A stretch of 64,000 bases of DNA, from the NCBI RefSeq assembly GCF_004770265.1, contig NZ_RQGQ01000014.1, forward strand, positions 62,001-126,000, read 5' to 3'. The position numbers and the translations under genes are program-made. Under the pieces are notes generated by a model. The model was not told where the DNA came from and ran no database searches. It saw only the letters and a program-made list of their open reading frames with translations. Shown here piece after piece: positions 59,644-64,000 of the stretch. How positions within the stretch are numbered: position 1 is the stretch's first letter; each line of letters opens with the position of its first letter. The DNA is from Leptospira congkakensis (lineage in GTDB: Bacteria; Spirochaetota; Leptospiria; Leptospirales; Leptospiraceae).

Positions 59644-60282
59644 TCAAAAAATGCCGAACTGGCGGGCCTTTTTCAACATCTGCACTCTCGTATTGACCTG
59701 GAGTTTTTTATAGATCGTTTTGATCTGCTGGCGCACCGTACCCACGGTAGTTCCGAAAAGAGAAGCAATTTGGTAGGGACTATCCCCTTCCACGATCAGT
59801 TCCAAAATTTGTCTTTCTCTGGGTGTGAGAACTTCGACCCCCACTCCCGAATCTAGATTGGTTTGGGGTTTACGAAAACTTAACAAAACTTTTGCGGCGA
59901 TAGAAGGAGAAATCACACTCCCCCCATCGAGTAAGGTTTGGATGGTGTCATGTAGGGAATCTAATTCTGATTTCCAAATATAACCGGAAGCCCCGTTCCT
60001 AAGGGCAGAAAAGATAGCATCATCTGTTTGTAAGGAAGAAATCACCAGGCTTTTTCTCGACTCAGTCGTGTGATAGGTTTTGAGTACATCGATCCCACTC
60101 ATTCCAGGAAGGCCAATGTCTAAAATCAAAAGATCCCATTCTTTAGCCGCGTCCTCTGCCCAAAATTCTTCTGCAGAATTCCAAGTTTTTAAATGCAGAG
60201 ATGGATTCTCTTCTAACACTCCACAGAGAGAATGTAAAAAATCCAAATTGTCCTCAATGATGCCAATAGAAATGGATTTCAT
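59644..60282 (-). CDS. LuxR/NarL-type response regulator
   Basis: 212 residues. Receiver domain (1-120): acidic IEDNLDF, phospho-acceptor Asp in LLILDIGLPGMSGIDVL, Lys region around WKSELDS. LuxR HTH at about 145-205: VLTPRERQILELIVEGDSPY, IASLFGTTVGTVRQQIKTIY. It should bind DNA as a dimer when phosphorylated by the next gene's kinase. Its ATG overlaps the kinase stop by 4 nt. The repeated palindromes at 59364 and 59610 just downstream are candidate binding sites, a guess from proximity only. Confidence 0.92.
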   Translation of the reverse strand: MKSISIGIIEDNLDFLHSLCGVLEENPSLHLKTWNSAEEFWAEDAAKEWDLLILDIGLPGMSGIDVLKTYHTTESRKSLVISSLQTDDAIFSALRNGASGYIWKSELDSLHDTIQTLLDGGSVISPSIAAKVLLSFRKPQTNLDSGVGVEVLTPRERQILELIVEGDSPYQIASLFGTTVGTVRQQIKTIYKKLQVNTRVQMLKKARQFGIF

Positions 60283-61523
60283 AAATCAAAAACTCCTAAC
60301 GGAAGTTTCATATCAATTTGATAAGGAGATTCTATGATTTTGATTTCTCCGCCCAAGGTTTTGATCCTTTGGTATAATCCACGTTCGCCGATACCCAATA
60401 TAGAGATGTTTTCCTCTTGATGGTTCTGGTTTTTCGATTTTTTTTCTGGATTCTCCGGGATTTGTGATTCTGTAGAAAATCGGAATTGGAGATGGTCCGA
60501 CGTTCGTTCCATCTTCCAAGTGGAGATCCCTTCTCCATACCGCAAGTCATTGGTTGTGATTTCTTTAAAGATCTGAAGGATATGATGTGCCATCTCTGGA
60601 TCTCCTATTTTGATGATAGGATCTTCACCTTGACCCACCCATTCTAAATTGATGTTACGACCAGCAAGTTTATATCTTTTTTTAATGGATAACTTCAAAC
60701 CGTCTAACAACGATTCTTGGAATAATTCCCTTTGGTCTTCTTCTTGGACTTGGGTACGCAAAGACTGGAGTGCGGACTGGGATAGTTGTTTTAATTTTTG
60801 TAATTGGATGTCTGTGATTTCTTTGGGAGTTTTTTCCAGTTTTTGCGTGAGTATCACCAAATCTGTCAGTTGTGAACCCAAACTATCGTGGATGTCTTGG
60901 AAAAATGTTCGTCGTTTTTCTTCCAACAACATCCCACGATAAGCGGCAATGTATCTGGTTCGAAACCACCAATGGTTTAAAAAGAAAGCCACTAAAAATA
61001 ACGGGAAAATGGTAGACATCTCTCTCCATGTTTCGAGTGGAATCACTGTTTGGTTGGCAAAATATACCCTAATGATGTATATCAAAAGAACAATCGACCA
61101 TTCCAAAATGTACTGCCAAACAAGACCTGGATAAAAGAAGGAAGAAGTTGCAAGTAAGGCCGTGATGGTTAACCAATTTCTAGGATCAAAATAAGGAATG
61201 GAAGGATCATGAAATCCTGTTTCGATTTCCACCAAAACCAAAAGAAAAAAAGTCAGACGGACAATGATAGGGGCAAATCCAAAGAACCTTCTAAAAAAGA
61301 AGGAAGTTAAAACTAAGATGACACTGAGTACAAGTTGGATGGCAGAAAGAATACAATTGGTTTGGTCTGGGGCATTCCATTCCAAATAGACACTTTGGAT
61401 GTAAGCCAAACAATACGCGAACCCCAAGAAATAAAGTTTACTGATGATTTCTGAATATACAGCAAGGAGAGAAATCGGTTCGAGAGGGATCCCACGAAAA
61501 AAACTAGATAACTTTTGAAACAT
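60279..61523 (-). CDS. Membrane sensor histidine kinase, HisKA_3 type
   Basis: 414 residues with about six membrane segments in 1-200 and no large periplasmic domain. Phospho-His region FFQDIHDSLGSQLTDLVILT (HisKA_3), as in NarL-class kinases. The ATP-binding part has an N-box-like FKEITTNDLRYGEG and a G2-like GIGERGLYQRIKTLGG, but the DxGxG (G1) motif is not visible, replaced by a polar stretch (PENPEKKSKNQNHQ). Kinase activity could be reduced. Pairs with the response regulator downstream. Confidence 0.82.
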   Translation of the reverse strand: MFQKLSSFFRGIPLEPISLLAVYSEIISKLYFLGFAYCLAYIQSVYLEWNAPDQTNCILSAIQLVLSVILVLTSFFFRRFFGFAPIIVRLTFFLLVLVEIETGFHDPSIPYFDPRNWLTITALLATSSFFYPGLVWQYILEWSIVLLIYIIRVYFANQTVIPLETWREMSTIFPLFLVAFFLNHWWFRTRYIAAYRGMLLEEKRRTFFQDIHDSLGSQLTDLVILTQKLEKTPKEITDIQLQKLKQLSQSALQSLRTQVQEEDQRELFQESLLDGLKLSIKKRYKLAGRNINLEWVGQGEDPIIKIGDPEMAHHILQIFKEITTNDLRYGEGISTWKMERTSDHLQFRFSTESQIPENPEKKSKNQNHQEENISILGIGERGLYQRIKTLGGEIKIIESPYQIDMKLPLGVFDL

Positions 61524-61571
61524 ATAAGTTCTACCGCATCGCCAGATCTTTAAGGGTAGAGAAAATTTGGT

Positions 61572-61934
61572 TTATACTTCTAATCGACTAATATGTTCTA
61601 ATAATAATTTTTGATCATCATCAAACATCTGATTGAATTCAAGACCTACTTCGTAGAAAGCACCTTCTCCAAATTCTTCCAAACGAACCACCTTTGCTTT
61701 AGGGTACAAAACGTACTTAACATCTGGAAATCTTAATTCTAATTCCAATCTAGTACCGAGAGGCATTGGTTCTTTGGTGCGAAATAGGAGTCCTCCCTCA
61801 GAAATATCTTGGGAATCACCTTCTCCCTTATCTTTGGGCAAAAACTGGGCCGAGACGGCCCCCGATTGGATCACTCGGTATGTGAGATGGACTTTTTCGG
61901 AGATTCGTTTGTAAATTCGGCGTTCGCTGGACAT
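61572..61934 (-). CDS. PilZ-domain protein (c-di-GMP binding)
   Basis: 120 residues, a single PilZ domain. RRIYKR (residues 5-10) and DISEGG (about 43-48) are the RxxxR and D/NxSxxG c-di-GMP-binding motifs. No other domain, so it is an adaptor whose target is unknown. It lies 74 nt downstream of the RND pump gene and may share its transcript. ATG 61934. Confidence 0.88.
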   Translation of the reverse strand: MSSERRIYKRISEKVHLTYRVIQSGAVSAQFLPKDKGEGDSQDISEGGLLFRTKEPMPLGTRLELELRFPDVKYVLYPKAKVVRLEEFGEGAFYEVGLEFNQMFDDDQKLLLEHISRLEV

Positions 61935-62007
61935 GTAAGCAAGGGAACGCCGAATTCAAAGTTTGGGCAAGTTTAAATTTATGCCCTAGAATCAGTAAGT
62001 TTTGAGG

Positions 62008-64000
62008 TTAGCCCTCTAAATCCTCTGGTCGAATTTCGTAATCAGGACGGAAAGCTCCCTCTATCTTTTCACGAAGACGGTCAATGTATCCAAACACAGC
62101 AGGCACCACAATGAGAGTGATGAGAGTGGAAAGGACAAGCCCCCCAATGATCGCAATCCCCATGGCAGTTCTTGATTTAGAAGCCTCTCCAATTCCAAGA
62201 GCAATTGGCAAAGTTCCTGCAATCATCGCAAGGGATGTCATTAAGATGGGACGGAGCCTTTTTGATCCCGCATCAAAGATGGCTTCATCTCTTGTCATTC
62301 CATGTTCTTTCATGGCAAGCATTGCATGGTCGACAAGAAGGATGGAGTTTTTGGCCACAAGTCCCATGAGGAGGATGAGTCCAATCATACTGAAAAGGTT
62401 TAACATCTCACCAGTCAAAGCAAGAGCAAAGAAAGCTCCCGAAATGGCCGGTGGAATCGCGAATAGAATCGTAATCGGTGTGATAAAGGATTCATATAGA
62501 GAAGCTAACACTAGATAGATGAAGATAAGAGCCATTCCAAAAGCAAGGATGATGTTTTGTAAAAGTTCCTTAAAATCTTCCGATTGGCCCACAAAGGAAT
62601 AGGTAATCCCTGGAGGAGGCTGAAGTTTCTCTTTCAGAATTTTTGTCGCAGCATCAGATGCCGAGGCAATCGCGCCGCCCGGTGCTAGGTTTGCGTTGAT
62701 TGGAACCACTCGGGATCTGTCTTCCCTGATGATCCTTGCAGGAGAACTACTTTCTTTTCCTTCAGCAATGGCACTGAGTGGAATGAGACGGTTTTGGATG
62801 TTCGGCACACGAGTTTCAGAAAACGATCTTCGTAAATTTCGTTGGTCTTCTTTCAAACGAAGCCTTACATCATACTCGATTCCATTTTCTAAATACTTAG
62901 CCACTTCCCCACCTTCAATATGGTAACGAAGTTCGGCCCCCATAACACCAGCGACCACACCCACGGTTTGCATTTTTGCACGGTTTGGAACTACTTGGAA
63001 TTCTGGTTTTCCTGTTCGGTAAGTTGTGTCCACGTCCGTAAGGTCAGGAATTTTTCGTAATTCTTCCATGACTTTAAACGAATACGCTTCCAGGTCTTTT
63101 AGATTTTCACCTTTTAAGTTTAAGTTAAATGGGTATTGAACCCCACCACCAATCGCCGAATAGTCGTTCACTTTCGGTCTTGCTTGAGGGTATTGTTTTA
63201 AAAATTCACGAACCTGGTCTTTGACATCGCCTGTCGTACGGTTTCTATATTCAGAAGGGAGAAGAGCCACACCGATGGTAGCAATATTGGATTCTCCATC
63301 ACTGTTACCAACAACGGTTGCGAGAAGATCCATCTCAGGCACAAATTGGATGATGGCATTTTGAATGTCTTCTACAACTTCCGTAGTTCCTTGTAAGGAA
63401 GTTCCTGGTGGCATCTCTACATTCACCATAAACTCACCTTGGTCGTTTGCTGGTAAGAAGGTTTTTTTCACAAATGCAAGTGAGAAAATACTAGTAACTA
63501 ATGTGAGAAAAGTAAGTAGAATGACTGCCCATGGTTTTTTTAGGGCAAAGTTCATGATAATTCCGTACATTCTGTCCAGAAAGTCTTGGAATTTATCAAA
63601 GTTACGTAATACGATGTTTTTCTTTTTATGGATGTCTGTTTTTCCTGCAAAATAAGCAGATAACATCGGTGCCACAGTTAGACCATCAAATAGAGAGATG
63701 ATCATCGCAAAAACAACGGTAAACCCAAACTGTTTGAAAAACTGACCGACAATCCCTGATAAAAATCCAATCGGAAGGAATACCGCAATCACTGTTAAGG
63801 AAGTTCCAATAACAGCAAGAGTTACCTCTTCTGTTCCTTTCCTTGCCGCAACAATGACAGATTCCCCTTCTTCTAGTTTCCGGAAGATATTTTCCCTGAC
63901 CACAATGGCATCATCCACAAGGAGTCCCACCGCAAGGGAAAGGGCAAGAAGAGTCATTACGTTCATGGTAAAACCCATGGCATACATAATGATAAAGGCA
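62008..64000 (-). CDS. RND (HAE1-type) multidrug efflux pump, C-terminal two-thirds, 5' end outside window
   Basis: Reads open to the right edge; the N-terminal part is missing. GLLVDDAIVVREN is the proton-relay double-Asp motif of TM4 in AcrB-like pumps. The remainder has the second large periplasmic domain and six C-terminal membrane segments (LVASLYESFITPITILF-type, LLMGLVAKNSILLVDHAM, SRTAMGIAIIGGL). It pumps amphipathic compounds in a trimer, with a periplasmic adaptor and an outer-membrane channel not seen in this window. Stop at 62008; PilZ gene follows. Length so far about 660 residues. Confidence 0.9.
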   Translation of the reverse strand, partial: AFIIMYAMGFTMNVMTLLALSLAVGLLVDDAIVVRENIFRKLEEGESVIVAARKGTEEVTLAVIGTSLTVIAVFLPIGFLSGIVGQFFKQFGFTVVFAMIISLFDGLTVAPMLSAYFAGKTDIHKKKNIVLRNFDKFQDFLDRMYGIIMNFALKKPWAVILLTFLTLVTSIFSLAFVKKTFLPANDQGEFMVNVEMPPGTSLQGTTEVVEDIQNAIIQFVPEMDLLATVVGNSDGESNIATIGVALLPSEYRNRTTGDVKDQVREFLKQYPQARPKVNDYSAIGGGVQYPFNLNLKGENLKDLEAYSFKVMEELRKIPDLTDVDTTYRTGKPEFQVVPNRAKMQTVGVVAGVMGAELRYHIEGGEVAKYLENGIEYDVRLRLKEDQRNLRRSFSETRVPNIQNRLIPLSAIAEGKESSSPARIIREDRSRVVPINANLAPGGAIASASDAATKILKEKLQPPPGITYSFVGQSEDFKELLQNIILAFGMALIFIYLVLASLYESFITPITILFAIPPAISGAFFALALTGEMLNLFSMIGLILLMGLVAKNSILLVDHAMLAMKEHGMTRDEAIFDAGSKRLRPILMTSLAMIAGTLPIALGIGEASKSRTAMGIAIIGGLVLSTLITLIVVPAVFGYIDRLREKIEGAFRPDYEIRPEDLEG

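Noticed and set aside
1..64000. tRNA, rRNA, CRISPR arrays, intact IS elements, prophage genes, origin
   Set aside because: Scanned for by eye: no regular spaced repeats, no transposase or integrase motifs, no clover-leaf-like region that I could support.

Overview
The window looks like chromosomal DNA from a spirochete of the genus Leptospira, probably one of the environmental (saprophytic) species. This is inferred from several traits together: low GC, many TTG/GTG starts with weak Shine-Dalgarno sites, many lipoproteins and secreted proteins of unknown function, a membrane adenylate cyclase, SGNH/DUF1574-type membrane proteins, and a methylmalonyl-CoA mutase operon. I saw no rRNA, tRNA, CRISPR array, intact IS element or prophage. 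The DNA reads as ordinary chromosome with a few decayed patches.

Layout. 1-6.6 kb: 5' part of a class III adenylate cyclase (continues off the left edge), soluble transhydrogenase sthA, and a sigma factor / FecR-like / HAMP-like three-gene operon closed by a GC-rich hairpin. 6.6-7.6 kb: gene-poor, with a truncated membrane-protein remnant, a repeat and a decayed frame. 7.6-12.7 kb (minus): a secreted-protease locus comprising an ASH-domain lipoprotein, an S8 subtilase and a small lipoprotein shaped like a free-standing protease propeptide. 12.7-23 kb: lysoplasmalogenase-like protein, Ada/Ogt-type protein, hrpB, a STAS-like/zinc-ribbon protein, then a nucleotide-sugar dehydratase, an SspB-like protein, a purine/uracil-type permease, htpX and apt. 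23-27 kb: 7TM HATPase protein divergent from a trypsin-like protease and a catalytically dead paralogue. 27-36.3 kb: a six-gene minus-strand operon for an unknown surface glycan, a divergent M30-like metalloprotease, and a DUF1574-like protein.

36.4-45.3 kb (minus): small proteins, then the flavoprotein/DUF1365/CFA-synthase-like trio for fatty-acyl modification, pyrF, two lipoproteins, an outer-membrane protein and speE. 45.4-50.7 kb: thioredoxin-like gene, a DUF302 gene under a CsoR/CstR-like palindrome, dispersed intergenic repeats, a lipoprotein whose ribosome site is locked in a hairpin, an outer-membrane protein, a RibD/DHFR-like protein and a VapBC pair. 50.8-53.7 kb (minus): EamA transporter, DUF2505 protein, a ferritin-like protein with a histone-H1-like tail, and a second lysoplasmalogenase-like protein. 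53.7-59.2 kb: methylmalonyl-CoA mutase (two subunits) with its MeaB chaperone, i.e. propionyl-CoA/methylmalonyl-CoA to succinyl-CoA conversion. 59.2-61.5 kb: NarL-type two-component pair followed by a previously uncalled 56-residue membrane peptide flanked by duplicated palindromes. 61.5-64 kb: PilZ protein and an RND efflux pump running off the right edge.

The most interesting items are the subtilase with its predicted propeptide-like partner, the active/dead protease tandem, the Shine-Dalgarno-locking hairpin at 48.35 kb, the CstR-like operator before the DUF302 gene, the 56-aa peptide with its duplicated boxes, the ferritin-like protein with the lysine tail, an epimerase homologue lacking the catalytic Tyr, and three divergent gene pairs whose start codons physically overlap. 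All functions are read from sequence by eye; no database search was run.
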